Positions 44,175 through 53,244 of a stretch of DNA of 64,000 nucleotides are shown here, in pieces. Position 1 is the stretch's first letter. Each line of letters starts with the position of its first letter. The stretch spans positions 124,001 through 188,000 of the forward strand of contig NZ_JAJGNJ010000007.1 in NCBI RefSeq assembly GCF_020781835.1. The letters are read 5' to 3'. The DNA is from Microbacterium testaceum (lineage in GTDB: Bacteria > Actinomycetota > Actinomycetes > Actinomycetales > Microbacteriaceae). The notes beneath the pieces are model-generated. The model was not told the DNA's origin and ran no database searches. It saw only the letters and a list, made by a program, of their open reading frames with translations. The position numbers were made by a program, and so were the translations under genes.

Positions 44175-44933
44175 ATGAACATCACCGGAAACACCGTCTT
44201 CATCCCCGGCGCCACGAGCGGGATCGGTCTGGCCCTCGCCGAGCGGCTCCACGCCGCGGGCAACACCGTGATCGTCGGCGGACGCCGACAGGCGCTGCTG
44301 GACGAGATCGCCGCGACCCACCCCGGCATCGACACCGTGCGCGTCGACACCGCCGACGCAACCTCCGTCGCCGACGCGGCAGGCGAGGTGCTGGCGCGCC
44401 ATCCCCACCTCAACGTGCTCGTGACGATGGCCGGCATCATGCGTGTCGAGGACTGGACCACCGGAACCGATGTCCTCGCATCGGCCGAGGAGGTCGTGAC
44501 CACCAACGTCCTCGGTCCCCTGCGCCTGATCGCCGCTTTCGTGCCGCACCTGCTGCGGCAGCGGGATGCCACGATCATGACCGTCTCCTCCGGTCTGGCG
44601 TTCGTGCCACTGCGCGTCACCCCCACCTACAACGCGACCAAAGCGGCGATCCACATGTTCAGCGAGACGTTGCGGCTGCAGCTGGAGGGCACGTCCGTGT
44701 CGGTGCTGGAACTCGAGCCGCCGTCGGTGGCCACGGATCTGCTGGAGGGGCAGCGCGAGAGCCCGTTCGCGATGCCGCTGGACGATTTCGCCGACGAGGT
44801 CATGGCGATCCTGCAGGATCAACCGGGCGCGACCGAGATTCAGGTCGAACGGGTCGCCTTCCTGCGCCACGCGGAAGCACGCGGCGATTACGCGGAGACG
44901 GTCCGCGCGCTCAACGCCGCCGATCCGCACTGA
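44175..44933 (+). CDS. Short-chain dehydrogenase/reductase (DltE-like)
   Basis: A 252-residue SDR oxidoreductase. The cofactor loop is FIPGATSGIGLALAERL (TGxxxGIG variant GATSGIG), VTMAGIM replaces NAG, and the catalytic Ser, Tyr and Lys appear in MTVSSGLAFVP and PTYNATKAAIHMF. The ATG is 6 nt after AAGACT (44163-44168). It is divergent from an MmyB-type regulator, the usual arrangement. Substrate unknown. Confidence 0.9.
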   Translation: MNITGNTVFIPGATSGIGLALAERLHAAGNTVIVGGRRQALLDEIAATHPGIDTVRVDTADATSVADAAGEVLARHPHLNVLVTMAGIMRVEDWTTGTDVLASAEEVVTTNVLGPLRLIAAFVPHLLRQRDATIMTVSSGLAFVPLRVTPTYNATKAAIHMFSETLRLQLEGTSVSVLELEPPSVATDLLEGQRESPFAMPLDDFADEVMAILQDQPGATEIQVERVAFLRHAEARGDYAETVRALNAADPH

Positions 44934-45057
44934 CGCGAGGGCGGCGCGCAGGCCGACGTCAGCCGCGAGATCCAGCGGCGACCAGTCCTGACGCCACGCG
45001 TCCCTGGTCCGGCGGTCGGCGCGACCGCATCTCGCGGCGGTCGCGCCCCATCGCTGC

Positions 45058-45099
45058 GCTCCGCGCGGGCGAGCCGCACCGTCGTCGCCCGCGCGGAGC
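45058..45099 (+). terminator. Terminator after the short-chain dehydrogenase gene
   Basis: A perfect 15-bp GC stem (45058-45072 with 45085-45099) is followed by the T-rich GAACCTTTATT. A second 8-bp hairpin GCGACCGC/GCGGTCGC lies at 45021-45044. The rest of the 44934-45252 gap holds a promoter for the next gene (TTGACA at 45193-45198) and no further gene. Confidence 0.75.
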
Positions 45100-45252
45100 G
45101 AACCTTTATTCGCGCGACGGACGGATTCTGCGCGCCCAGTACCGAACTTTTGCTCACCATCCGCGAACTGTTTAGATCTTCGCGCCATGGGGTTGACAAC
45201 AACGCAACGTCGAGATTCTCGCACGTTGTTCTGAGCAGAAGGACGACTGAGG

Positions 45253-46575
45253 GTGAAGATTTCCAAGATCAGCATCGGCGCGGCGGCACGCGTCGCCGTC
45301 GCCGCCACGGTCGCGATCGGAACGATCGCGACAGCCCCCGCCGCGTCCGCGTTGAGCACCGCCGACGTGACGGTGGACGGCGCCGTTCTGGCAGGGACCA
45401 CGCGCGCCAGCGGGGTTTTCGACCTCGCCGTGCGTGCCCCCGCGGGCGTCAAGGTGAAGTTCCGTCTCGACGGGACATATCTCGGTCAGGATTCGACGGC
45501 GCCCTACACCTGGCCGATCCGGACGACGTCCGGCGCGCACACACTCAACGTGCGTTGGGAGGATGAGGCGGGCCGGCACGAGACGAACGCGACTTTCACC
45601 GTCGCGGCGGCGGCCACCGGTGCGAAGCCGGCTGCGCCGAAGCCGACGCCGACCGCCTCGGCCCCCACCGCGCCGGCGGCCGGGTCGGGCACGGCGATCG
45701 TGACGGTCTCGACGTCGGCGCAGCTCGCGTCCGCGCTGAAGTCAGCCAGGCCCGGCCAGACCATCCGTCTGAACGACGGCACGTACACGGGCGAGTTCGC
45801 CGCTGCGGCCTCGGGGACCGCGTCACAGCGAATCACTCTCACCGGCTCGTCACGAGCCGTGCTGACGACCGGGAAGATCTCGTCGGGCTACGCCCTGCAC
45901 ATCACCGGTGATCACTGGAACGTCTCGGGACTGACGGTGACTCGTGCGGCGAAGGGAATCGTCCTCGACGGCTCCAGCTACACCGTCATCGACGGCGTCG
46001 ATGTCGGCGACATCGGGGCCGAGGCGGTGCACCTGCGCACCGGCAGCACGCACGTGACGGTGCGCAACTCGCGCATCCACGACACCGGGCGGGACAAGCC
46101 GTCCTACGGCGAGGGCATCTACATCGGCAGCGCGAAGAGCAACTGGTCGTCCATCATGGGCTCGTCCAGCACGCCGGATCGCTCGGACCACGCGCAGATC
46201 ATCGGCAACACGATCTCCCGCACCTCGGCCGAGGGCATCGACATCAAGGAGGGGACGACCGGCGGCGTCGTCAGCGGTAACACGTTCTCCGACGCCGGCT
46301 ACTCGGGCCAGAACTACGGCGACTCCTGGGTGGACGTGAAGGGCAACGGCTACCAGCTCACTGGCAACCGCGGATCGGGCACCCTCCTGGACGCCTTCCA
46401 GGTGCACGTGGCACTCTCCGGGTGGGGCCAGGGCAACGTGTTCCGCGGCAACAGCGTCACGGGCGGCGTCCCTGGCTACGAGGTCTCCGTCCAGTCCGGC
46501 GCGACCGGGACCGTCGTCGCGTGCGCACCGTCGGGCGCGGCGAAGGGACTGACCAACATCACCTGCACGCGCTGA
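45253..46575 (+). CDS. Secreted right-handed beta-helix protein
   Basis: A 440-residue exported protein. Residues 1-34 are a Sec signal peptide ending ATAPAASA. Residues ~38-115 form an Ig-like/CBM-like domain (VTVDGAVLAGTTRASGVFDLAVRAPAGVKVKF), a Pro/Ala/Thr-rich linker follows to ~150, and the rest is a parallel beta-helix with GTYTGEF, GSSYTVIDGVDVGDIG, YGEGIYIGSAKSNW and GIDIKEGTTGGVVSGNTF. The IKEGTTGG..GNTF segment is shared with the membrane-anchored paralogue at 46700. Such helices are typical of polysaccharide lyases and epimerases. GTG 45253 follows AGAAGGACGACTGAGG. It converges with the exopolysaccharide operon. Confidence 0.83.
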   Translation: MKISKISIGAAARVAVAATVAIGTIATAPAASALSTADVTVDGAVLAGTTRASGVFDLAVRAPAGVKVKFRLDGTYLGQDSTAPYTWPIRTTSGAHTLNVRWEDEAGRHETNATFTVAAAATGAKPAAPKPTPTASAPTAPAAGSGTAIVTVSTSAQLASALKSARPGQTIRLNDGTYTGEFAAAASGTASQRITLTGSSRAVLTTGKISSGYALHITGDHWNVSGLTVTRAAKGIVLDGSSYTVIDGVDVGDIGAEAVHLRTGSTHVTVRNSRIHDTGRDKPSYGEGIYIGSAKSNWSSIMGSSSTPDRSDHAQIIGNTISRTSAEGIDIKEGTTGGVVSGNTFSDAGYSGQNYGDSWVDVKGNGYQLTGNRGSGTLLDAFQVHVALSGWGQGNVFRGNSVTGGVPGYEVSVQSGATGTVVACAPSGAAKGLTNITCTR

Positions 46576-46699
46576 CGCGACGTGCGGTCGAGCGGGGCCG
46601 GGTGCGAACACCGGCTCCGCTCGGCCACCGCGTCTCGGTACGCGGAACCCGCGTACCCGGCGCGTCACGGCACGCGGGGCCCGCGTCCCGCGCGTCCGG

Positions 46700-47782
46700 C
46701 TACGGCGTCCCCGCGGAACAGTCGACGTTGCTCAGGCCTTCACCGACATTCGACGCGGAGTTGCTGCATTCGACGACGTTGCCGAGCCTGGCCGTCACGG
46801 CGTAGCCGAATCCGGGACCACCCACGTCGGCGACGTTGGCACTGAAGACATTGCCTCGCCCCCAGCCGTCGAGGATCTCGTGGGTCTGATACCCGTCCCC
46901 CGGCGAATCGGTGCCGGTGTTGCCGCGGATGACCCAGTCGTTGCCCTTGATGTCGACCCACGAATCCGCATCGTCCTCCACGAGGGCGGCCCCGTCGAAG
47001 GTGTTGCCCTCCACACGCCCGCCCGTGGTCCCCTCCTTGACATCGACGCTTTCGGCTGTCGTTCCGGAGATCCGATTCCCGACGATGGCATTGCGGTCGC
47101 TGCGATCGGGCTCGCAGTCCGTGACATCGCACCAGTTGCTCTCCGCCGTACCGATGTACACGCCCTCACCGAACTTCGCCCGGCGCTTGCCGGTGTCGCG
47201 GATGACGTTGCCGGAGATCAGATTGTCGGTACTGTGCGCGCGCAGGTGCACGGCCTCATCCCCGATGTCGGAAACCGTCAGGCCCTCGACCACCGTGTGG
47301 GTGACTCCGTCGGCCATGAGTCCCTTCTGACCGTTGCGGATGCTGAAGCCTGCGACTCGCCAGTGGGAGACCCCGTCGAGGTGCAGCACGTAGCCGCCGT
47401 CCACCCTTCCGCCGTCGAGCACGGCGTCGGGGGCGCCGCACAGATGGATCGGGGCGTCGGCCGTACCCGTCGCGGTCGCGGTGAACTCGCCCGGATAGAC
47501 GCCGGGCTGCAAGCGGATCGAGGCTCCGGGTTGCGCCTCGTCGAGGGCATCCTGCAACTCTGAGGCCGTCGCGACGACGACCGTGGCCTCGGTGCAGTCG
47601 ACCCCTTCGGCCGTGGGACCGGTCGGTTGCGGTCCCGGGGACGGATCGCTCACCCCGGTCGACGGTTGCGGCTCCGCCTCGGGGGACGCCCCCCGGGTGA
47701 CGAGCACGACCACGATTCCGGCGATCAGGATCACGGGAAGCACGATGGCCAGCACGATCAGCACGGGTCGGCCCTGCCTCAT
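46700..47782 (-). CDS. Membrane-anchored right-handed beta-helix protein
   Basis: A 360-residue protein with an N-terminal membrane anchor (PVLIVLAIVLPVILIAGIVVVLV), a short Pro-rich stalk and a parallel beta-helix. It is a paralogue of the secreted protein at 45253: EAVHLRAHSTDNLI, FGEGVYIGTAESNW, EPDRSDRNAIVGN, SVDVKEGTTGGRVEGNTF and DSWVDIKGNDW have direct counterparts there. It lacks the Ig-like domain. The ATG overlaps the upstream stop by 4 nt (ATGA), making it the third gene of the synthase operon. A role in modifying or trimming the exported polysaccharide is inferred. Confidence 0.83.
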   Translation of the reverse strand: MRQGRPVLIVLAIVLPVILIAGIVVVLVTRGASPEAEPQPSTGVSDPSPGPQPTGPTAEGVDCTEATVVVATASELQDALDEAQPGASIRLQPGVYPGEFTATATGTADAPIHLCGAPDAVLDGGRVDGGYVLHLDGVSHWRVAGFSIRNGQKGLMADGVTHTVVEGLTVSDIGDEAVHLRAHSTDNLISGNVIRDTGKRRAKFGEGVYIGTAESNWCDVTDCEPDRSDRNAIVGNRISGTTAESVDVKEGTTGGRVEGNTFDGAALVEDDADSWVDIKGNDWVIRGNTGTDSPGDGYQTHEILDGWGRGNVFSANVADVGGPGFGYAVTARLGNVVECSNSASNVGEGLSNVDCSAGTP

Positions 47783-49635
47783 GACGGTCCGTCCCGCAGC
47801 GAGTCGGGTGAGACGATCCCGCGGCTCAGAGATGTGAGGGGAACATGCTGCTCATAGGGGTGGCGGAAGGTGCCGAAGTGGCGGTCCTTCCTCGTCGCCG
47901 CCGTGACCAGGAGCAGGACTCCCAGTCCCAGCCAGATGACCGTGAGCGGCTGGAAGATGAACCGCAGCACGGATGTGACGGTCGCCGCCGGATGCCACCG
48001 GTCGGTGTCGTTCTCGCCGATGACCGCGCCGCGAGAGCCTTCCGCACGGAGTGCCGTGCTGCCGTCGCCACCGAGATCGTTGCCGGCGACGGTCGTCCCG
48101 GTCACGTCGCCGACGAGCAGAACGGCGTGGTTCGACACATCATGGACGACGTTGCCGGTGATGTCGGCATCGGCGTTGCGCACGTTCACGCCTGTGTCCG
48201 ATCCCGTGATGGTGTTGCCCTCCACGACGGCATCCGTGACCGATTCCCGGACGGCGATGGACTTCGCCGCCTGATCGACGAACTCGTTCCCCGTGACCCG
48301 GACCCCGGCCGCTCCGCGGTCGAGCACGACACCGTCGGGGTTGCGGACGAACCGCGTCTGAGTCACCTGGATGCCGCTGCCACCCATGATCTCGACCCCG
48401 TAGCGGCCGTTCTCGGCGACATGACCGCCGTCGAGGATGTTGTCGCCGAAGCTCTCCACCGTGGTCCCGGAAGCGCTGGGTCCATCGGCCAGGGACTGGC
48501 CGTCCATGGACACTCCATTGCGACCGTTGCGAGCGGCCATGACGTTCTGCAGCGTGATGCCCGAGGTGGAGCGGCCGATGGTCACCCCGTCCACGGCGTT
48601 GTCCATGGACTGCGAATCCTCGACCAGACTCGCCGATACCGCACGATGGAACGTGATCCCGTCCACCAGACTGCCGCTGACGGTGGTGCGCGTGATCTTC
48701 ACGTTCTGCGCACCGGAGACGAAGATGCCGAAGGCGTTGCCCGTCATCGCCGAGTCCGCGATGGTGGCGGACGCGAGACCTGCGGGCGCCGAGGACGCAG
48801 CGGCGTCGGCAGCATCGGCGTCGTCGATCGCAGCGGCGGCGTCGACGACGGGAGCACCCGGCGGTGCGACGAGTGCCCGCGCGCCAGGCTGCATGGTGCC
48901 GGCGAGCGTCGGATCGTCCAGATCATCGCTCCCGGTGATCGCCAGGCCTCCCGTGCTGCCGCTCCAGAACCCCAACGCCGACAGCGCGGCGTGGCTCAGG
49001 TCGGCGGTCCCACCGATGACGCGAAGGTAAGCGCGACCGTCGCGAGTGTCGGTATCCGGCGCCCCGGCGGCGCTGTCCCAGCTGGTGATGGATGCCGGGG
49101 CCTCCGGAGTGCCGGCGATCTCCAGTCGTCCACCGAACGCGACGATGGAGGTGAAACCGGCCGCCGAGCTCTGCAGCCGCAGAGCGACGGACCCGAGGGC
49201 CAGGGTCGCTCCCTCCATGACGGCGATGTCCTCCGTGAGGAGGTAGGACCCGTCCGCGTTGGAGGTCAGCGACTCCGGTGCGAGGGCGAGCAGATCGTCG
49301 ACGGTGTAGGGCTCGGGTCGCTCGGGCAGCACGAGGGTGTACCGGTCACCGGTCTGGAAGCGGTACGGCTCATCGACGGACAGCGCCCAGTAGGCGGCCG
49401 AGGCGACTTTGCGCACGTAGACCACGCGCTGCCCCTCTTGCTCGACCAACTCCGCCTCGCTCGTCGGATCACCCGGATACAGCACGCCTTGGACGTTGCC
49501 GTTGCGCGCGATCTCGTTCACTCCGTAGGCCTCCGGTTCGCCCGAAGCCTCGATGAACTGGGTGGCCGCCAGGGCCGCCCCACCGCCGACGAGAGCCGCC
49601 ACCGCGACCATGGCCGCGACCGTGCGCCCCCTCAC
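47779..49635 (-). CDS. Large membrane-anchored beta-helix protein of the exopolysaccharide operon
   Basis: A 618-residue protein: an N-terminal signal or anchor (VAAMVAVAALVGGGAALAA), an extracytoplasmic region with many parallel beta-helix rungs (ADSAMTGNAFGIFVSGAQNVKI, VDGITFHRAVSASLVEDS, NGVSMDGQSL, DGVVLDRGAAGVRVTGNEF), then a C-terminal membrane helix (FQPLTVIWLGLGVLLLVTAA) and a short cytoplasmic tail. The layout recalls mannuronan C5-epimerase-like proteins, though I do not see the AlgG DPHD motif. GTG 49635 overlaps the synthase stop (GTGA), and its own stop overlaps the next start. Confidence 0.8.
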   Translation of the reverse strand: MRGRTVAAMVAVAALVGGGAALAATQFIEASGEPEAYGVNEIARNGNVQGVLYPGDPTSEAELVEQEGQRVVYVRKVASAAYWALSVDEPYRFQTGDRYTLVLPERPEPYTVDDLLALAPESLTSNADGSYLLTEDIAVMEGATLALGSVALRLQSSAAGFTSIVAFGGRLEIAGTPEAPASITSWDSAAGAPDTDTRDGRAYLRVIGGTADLSHAALSALGFWSGSTGGLAITGSDDLDDPTLAGTMQPGARALVAPPGAPVVDAAAAIDDADAADAAASSAPAGLASATIADSAMTGNAFGIFVSGAQNVKITRTTVSGSLVDGITFHRAVSASLVEDSQSMDNAVDGVTIGRSTSGITLQNVMAARNGRNGVSMDGQSLADGPSASGTTVESFGDNILDGGHVAENGRYGVEIMGGSGIQVTQTRFVRNPDGVVLDRGAAGVRVTGNEFVDQAAKSIAVRESVTDAVVEGNTITGSDTGVNVRNADADITGNVVHDVSNHAVLLVGDVTGTTVAGNDLGGDGSTALRAEGSRGAVIGENDTDRWHPAATVTSVLRFIFQPLTVIWLGLGVLLLVTAATRKDRHFGTFRHPYEQHVPLTSLSRGIVSPDSLRDGPS

Positions 49636-50942
49636 GACGCCACCGCCGGCTCGAGAGCGGCGACCTGCGGTTCGAGAGTCCGCGCCGTCTGGCCGTCCCC
49701 ACCCATCTGGTTCGCATGGCGGGTCAACCACCCCTGCTTGTTCATCGTGAAGAAGGAGAACGTCTTGACCGGCAGCGCGACGAAGATCACCACGATCGCG
49801 TACAGGGGCAGGATGAGCAGGTCGGCGGGGTTGCGACGCAGGTGCGAGATCCCTCGGATGCCACGTCCCAGGAGCACCCAGCCGACCGCTGCCAGGATGC
49901 CGAGCACCGACAGGTCCAACCGGCTGAAGACGAGATAGAACATCGTCAGCCCCATCGTCACAGGGGTCAGAAGGATCTGCAGTACGGTCACCTTCGTCAC
50001 GAAGGGCACCTTCCACAGCCACCCCTTGGCGACGGCGGTCAGGTAGCAGCGGTAGGAGTTGCGGCTCCAGCGGACGCGCTGCTTCACGAATGCCCGGAAG
50101 GTGTCCGGGAACATGCTCAACGCGCGAGCGGAGGACTGGTGCACCGTCTTGTAGCCGGAGGCGAGGATGAGCCACGTGAGGCGGCCGTCGTCACCGGCGA
50201 TGCAGCGTCGGCCGAGGAAGAACTCGTTCTCCAGGTGGTCGAGCACGGCCAGTACAGCGTCGCGTCGGTACGCGGCTGTGCGGCCGGACAGACACGGAAC
50301 CGCACCCGCGCGGCCCATGGCGGGAACGTAGTCGTAGTAGCGGAGGTCGACCATCCAGTCGGCGATGCGACGCCAGACGCTCGTACGCGCCTGGAAGACG
50401 TTCTGGTGCGTTCCCACACCCCCGACCAGCGGGTCGGCGAAGGGCTTCTGCACGGCGACGAGAAGCCCGTGACGCCACCAGGTGTCGGAGTCGGTGAGCA
50501 CGATGATCTCCCCGACCGCCAGACGGATGCCCGCCCCCAGCGCAGACCGCTTCCCGACGTGGTGGAAGAGGATGGGACGCAGGCGGTCATCGGCCAGTGC
50601 GACGATCCGCCGGTGAGCCTCGAGGTCCTGGACGTCCAGCACGATGATGATCTCGGTGGGGCCCTGTGCTCGCCAGGACTCCAGACACCGCATGAGGATG
50701 TCGGGGTCTTCGTGGTACGACGGCACGATCACCGATGTCGTCGTCCGGTAGTCGGATTCGATCGGCCGCGCGCGGCGCGACAGGATGAAGCGGTAGAGCC
50801 ACAGGCCCCAGACCACGACCCCCGCGATGGCGAGCGGGAAGTACCAGGCCACATCGGCATAGACGTCCTGGACGGCTTGCCACACGACGGGGGGACTCAC
50901 GGCGGTGAGGAGCGGGACAACGGAAAAAGGCACAGGCGTCAT
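49632..50942 (-). CDS. Processive family-2 glycosyltransferase (Alg8/hyaluronan-synthase-like)
   Basis: A 436-residue membrane synthase that should polymerise and export a polysaccharide. A helix (about 34-55) precedes the GT-A domain with VIVPSYHEDPDIL, the metal-binding DSD at 151-153 (LTDSDTWW), the acceptor/base motif GDDGRLTW (250-257) and the QxxRW gate QRVRW (288-292). Four or five membrane helices follow. These are the four processive GT2 hallmarks. It is the first gene of a coupled three-gene operon with two beta-helix proteins. The sugar unit is unknown; alginate- or hyaluronan-like chains are guesses by analogy. Confidence 0.88.
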   Translation of the reverse strand: MTPVPFSVVPLLTAVSPPVVWQAVQDVYADVAWYFPLAIAGVVVWGLWLYRFILSRRARPIESDYRTTTSVIVPSYHEDPDILMRCLESWRAQGPTEIIIVLDVQDLEAHRRIVALADDRLRPILFHHVGKRSALGAGIRLAVGEIIVLTDSDTWWRHGLLVAVQKPFADPLVGGVGTHQNVFQARTSVWRRIADWMVDLRYYDYVPAMGRAGAVPCLSGRTAAYRRDAVLAVLDHLENEFFLGRRCIAGDDGRLTWLILASGYKTVHQSSARALSMFPDTFRAFVKQRVRWSRNSYRCYLTAVAKGWLWKVPFVTKVTVLQILLTPVTMGLTMFYLVFSRLDLSVLGILAAVGWVLLGRGIRGISHLRRNPADLLILPLYAIVVIFVALPVKTFSFFTMNKQGWLTRHANQMGGDGQTARTLEPQVAALEPAVAS

Positions 50943-51317
50943 CGGGGACGTCGTTTCTCGCGAAGGGACAGGGTAATCACACGACGGTCAGCGAGTACCG
51001 GCGCTGGGCGACGGCGACCATCACCCGGGCGAGAGCTGGAACCGTTTCGGGAATCACGTTCGGGATCTGCGATGTGCGGCAAGTGAACGACCCGGCGAGC
51101 CCGATCCGTTCGGGGGTCGACATCTCGAGGGGCGCGTCGTACTCTCGCGGGCGCATGGGGGCGCGCGGCTGCGGTGGCGAGCGCGCGGGCGCGCGGGGGC
51201 GCGAACGCGCGGCGGGCGCGCGCGAGGCCGGCCCGCTGATCGGCGAGTCAGCTGCACACGATCGGGCGTTCGTCAATGGACGATCGCATCCGATTTCATC
51301 GGCGTACGGTCCGGCGC
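50943..51317. other. GC-skewed intergenic region upstream of the synthase operon
   Basis: The segment 51157-51240 is an extreme G/C run rich in GCGCG with few T residues, unlike any neighbour. A 48-codon minus frame (51123-50977) beginning MSTPERIGLAGSF has plausible composition but no ribosome-binding site or -10 box, so I do not call it. The right end holds the -10 TACGGT (51305-51310) of the next gene. Confidence 0.4.
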
Positions 51318-51482
51318 ATGTGGACCGTACTCGTCATCCTGCTCGTCGCGTGGGCGGTGCTATCGATCGTGGGGTTCGCGTTCGAGGGCCTGCTCTGGCT
51401 CGCCATCATCGGGGTCGTCCTTTTCCTCGGAACCCTTGTCTTCGGCGTCGTACGGAGCCGCGCACGCCGCCGGACGACCTGA
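51318..51482 (+). CDS. Small 54-residue membrane protein
   Basis: A 54-residue protein with two hydrophobic helices (WTVLVILLVAWAVLSIVGF and LLWLAIIGVVLFLGTLVFGVV) and a basic tail RSRARRRTT. This topology is frequent among short actinobacterial membrane proteins that accompany stress or envelope genes. ATG 51318 is 7 nt after TACGGT (51305-51310). The function is unknown. Confidence 0.65.
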   Translation: MWTVLVILLVAWAVLSIVGFAFEGLLWLAIIGVVLFLGTLVFGVVRSRARRRTT

Positions 51483-51516
51483 GCGTTTCGCCCCGCGACA
51501 GGGCCGAGAGAACGTC

Positions 51517-52338
51517 TCAGCTCCGCCCGGCACCGTCCGCTTTCGCGGCCACCGCGAACGCAACCATCTCGAAGTAGCGAACGGCGGCCGCTTCGGCTTC
51601 GATCCCCCGTCGGACGGGCAGGGGTAATTGCTCGCGCAGCTGCCGGTAGAGCGCGATCGTCCTCCGCGTCGCCGTCACGCATGCGCACACGTCATAACCG
51701 GGGATCGTTCCTGCCAGGGCGGGAACGACATCGGGCAGCAGGGTTTCGGCACGGCGTACTCCGCGCGGCTCGTGACCTCGAAGATGCGACGCGAGCGGTG
51801 CGAGAGCGTTAGCCCGAAGGAACGACAGGAAGTCGACGGTCTCGAAGATCTCCCCCCGTCCGAGCTTCGTGGCTCCGTAATGCACCCAGACCCAGAACCT
51901 GTCCTCGATCCACTGCGGATCCACGGCGAGAGGTGTCGCGGAGGCCGTTGCCAGCCGGCGGGTGATGACGGTGTCACGCTCCCAGAGGACGAGGGGGTCC
52001 TCGATCCGCTCGTCCAGGTCTGCGACGGTCACGAACTTCAGGTCGACGTGCAACAACGGTTCGTCGAACAGACAGATCAGGAGCCGCGGCTCCCCGACGT
52101 GTTCGCCCGTGAAAGCGGCGAGGAGTCGCCCCCAACCCGCGGCCAGGTCGACGCGGGAATCCATCACGTCACGGTAGTGGGCGTCGGCGACCACCAGCAC
52201 GAGATCGAGGTCGGAGAACTCGTCGGCCGTTCCGTTCAGCAGCGATCCCCCCGCAGCGACACCCTCGAATCGCGGGTCGGTCGAGACGGCAGAGACGATG
52301 CGATCGAGCGCGGCGGAGAGGGGTTCCGGGTACGACAT
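51517..52338 (-). CDS. Nucleotidyltransferase-domain protein
   Basis: A 273-residue protein with a pol-beta-type nucleotidyltransferase domain. The signature GGSLLNGTADEFSDLDLVLV gives the GS and DxD residues, and LLHVDLKFV the third Asp. The C-terminal half is helical. Members of this class add nucleotides to antibiotics or other small molecules; neither substrate nor resistance can be concluded. ATG 52338 follows GAGG; a longer reading to 52389 has no support. Confidence 0.8.
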   Translation of the reverse strand: MSYPEPLSAALDRIVSAVSTDPRFEGVAAGGSLLNGTADEFSDLDLVLVVADAHYRDVMDSRVDLAAGWGRLLAAFTGEHVGEPRLLICLFDEPLLHVDLKFVTVADLDERIEDPLVLWERDTVITRRLATASATPLAVDPQWIEDRFWVWVHYGATKLGRGEIFETVDFLSFLRANALAPLASHLRGHEPRGVRRAETLLPDVVPALAGTIPGYDVCACVTATRRTIALYRQLREQLPLPVRRGIEAEAAAVRYFEMVAFAVAAKADGAGRS

Positions 52339-52513
52339 GGGGGCCTCGCGGGTCGAGTGGACGAAAGTTCTCCAGGATACGGAGCACATCCGTGCCTCGC
52401 CAAGTCATCCGCGACCTCGACCCGTCACGTCGTGCCGGTGCGAAGAACGACGATCGGTCCGACCCGCGGGCCCGGCGAGAGATCCCCCTCACCGCCGGGC
52501 CCCGGGACATCTG

Positions 52514-53167
52514 TCAGTTCGACGCGGCGCGCGACGCGGCCAATTCGCGGCCGTAGGCCACAGCCTCACTCTCGGCCTTGGATTTGAGTTCTGCAGCCGC
52601 ATCCGCGAACGCGTCCATTGCCGGGTTCACCCCGACCAGTGTGAACGGGCGCTCCACAACGCGCAGGTCGAGACCCCAGACGTCGGCGAGCACCCGGCGC
52701 AGCCAGCCGGTGGAGTGGTCCCAGCCCTCCTTCGGCGTTCCCGGTGCGTAGTTGCCGCCCAGCACGGTGACGAGCGTTGCCGGCTTGCCGCGGAGAGCCG
52801 TGCCCTGCGGGTCGATGCGCGGATCGGTGTACGCCAGGTCGAACCAGGTCTTGAAATGCTGCGAGACACCGTAGTTGTACAACGGGACCGCGAAGAGCAA
52901 CGCGTCGGCTCCGATGAGCTCGTCCGCGAACGCCGTCGCCAGTGCCTGGGCCGCTCGCTGGCCCTCCGTACGCTCTTCGGCGGAGACGAACTTCCCGGTC
53001 ACGGCATCCGCCCAGGCCGTCGCCGGGACGGGGTCGGTCGCGAGGTCGCGCCGGGTGACGACCGAATCGGGGTGGGCGGCAGCCCACTCCTGCTCGACGA
53101 GGTCGGCGAGCGACCGGCTCGCGCTCGAAGTGGGCAGGATGCTGGCATCCAGGCGGAAGAGGGACAT
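52514..53167 (-). CDS. azoR: FMN-dependent NADH-azoreductase
   Basis: A 217-residue flavodoxin-fold quinone/azo reductase. LFRLDASILPTSSASRSLADLVEQEW is the N-terminal FMN-phosphate region, LLFAVPLYNYGVSQHFKTWFD the flavin-binding loop and VTVLGGNYAPGT the second loop. ATG 53167 follows GGAG; it is divergent from an HxlR regulator, with an inverted repeat in the shared promoter. This arrangement is typical of quinone- or electrophile-inducible reductases. Confidence 0.88.
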   Translation of the reverse strand: MSLFRLDASILPTSSASRSLADLVEQEWAAAHPDSVVTRRDLATDPVPATAWADAVTGKFVSAEERTEGQRAAQALATAFADELIGADALLFAVPLYNYGVSQHFKTWFDLAYTDPRIDPQGTALRGKPATLVTVLGGNYAPGTPKEGWDHSTGWLRRVLADVWGLDLRVVERPFTLVGVNPAMDAFADAAAELKSKAESEAVAYGRELAASRAASN

Positions 53168-53187
53168 GACGCTCCAATCTGAAATGA

Positions 53188-53214
53188 TAGTCACTGTGTA
53201 AAACGTAGCGACTA
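53188..53214. promoter_or_regulatory. Candidate HxlR operator in the azoR-hxlR intergenic region
   Basis: TAGTCACT (53188-53195) and AGCGACTA (53207-53214) are reverse complements with one mismatch and an 11-nt centre. The repeat overlaps the probable azoR -10 (TATCAT on the minus strand). Confidence 0.55.
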
Positions 53215-53244
53215 GCGCGACTGTAGCACGCGTACGATAGAAGG

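Noticed and set aside
50977-51123. 48-codon minus-strand gene beginning MSTPERIGLAGSF before the synthase gene
   Set aside because: It has no ribosome-binding site or leaderless -10 box at the start and no recognisable similarity. It was kept only as a note.
51157-51240. Replication origin or structured element in the extreme GC run
   Set aside because: It has no AT-rich unwinding element, DnaA boxes or clear pairing. It reads as simple GC-rich low complexity.
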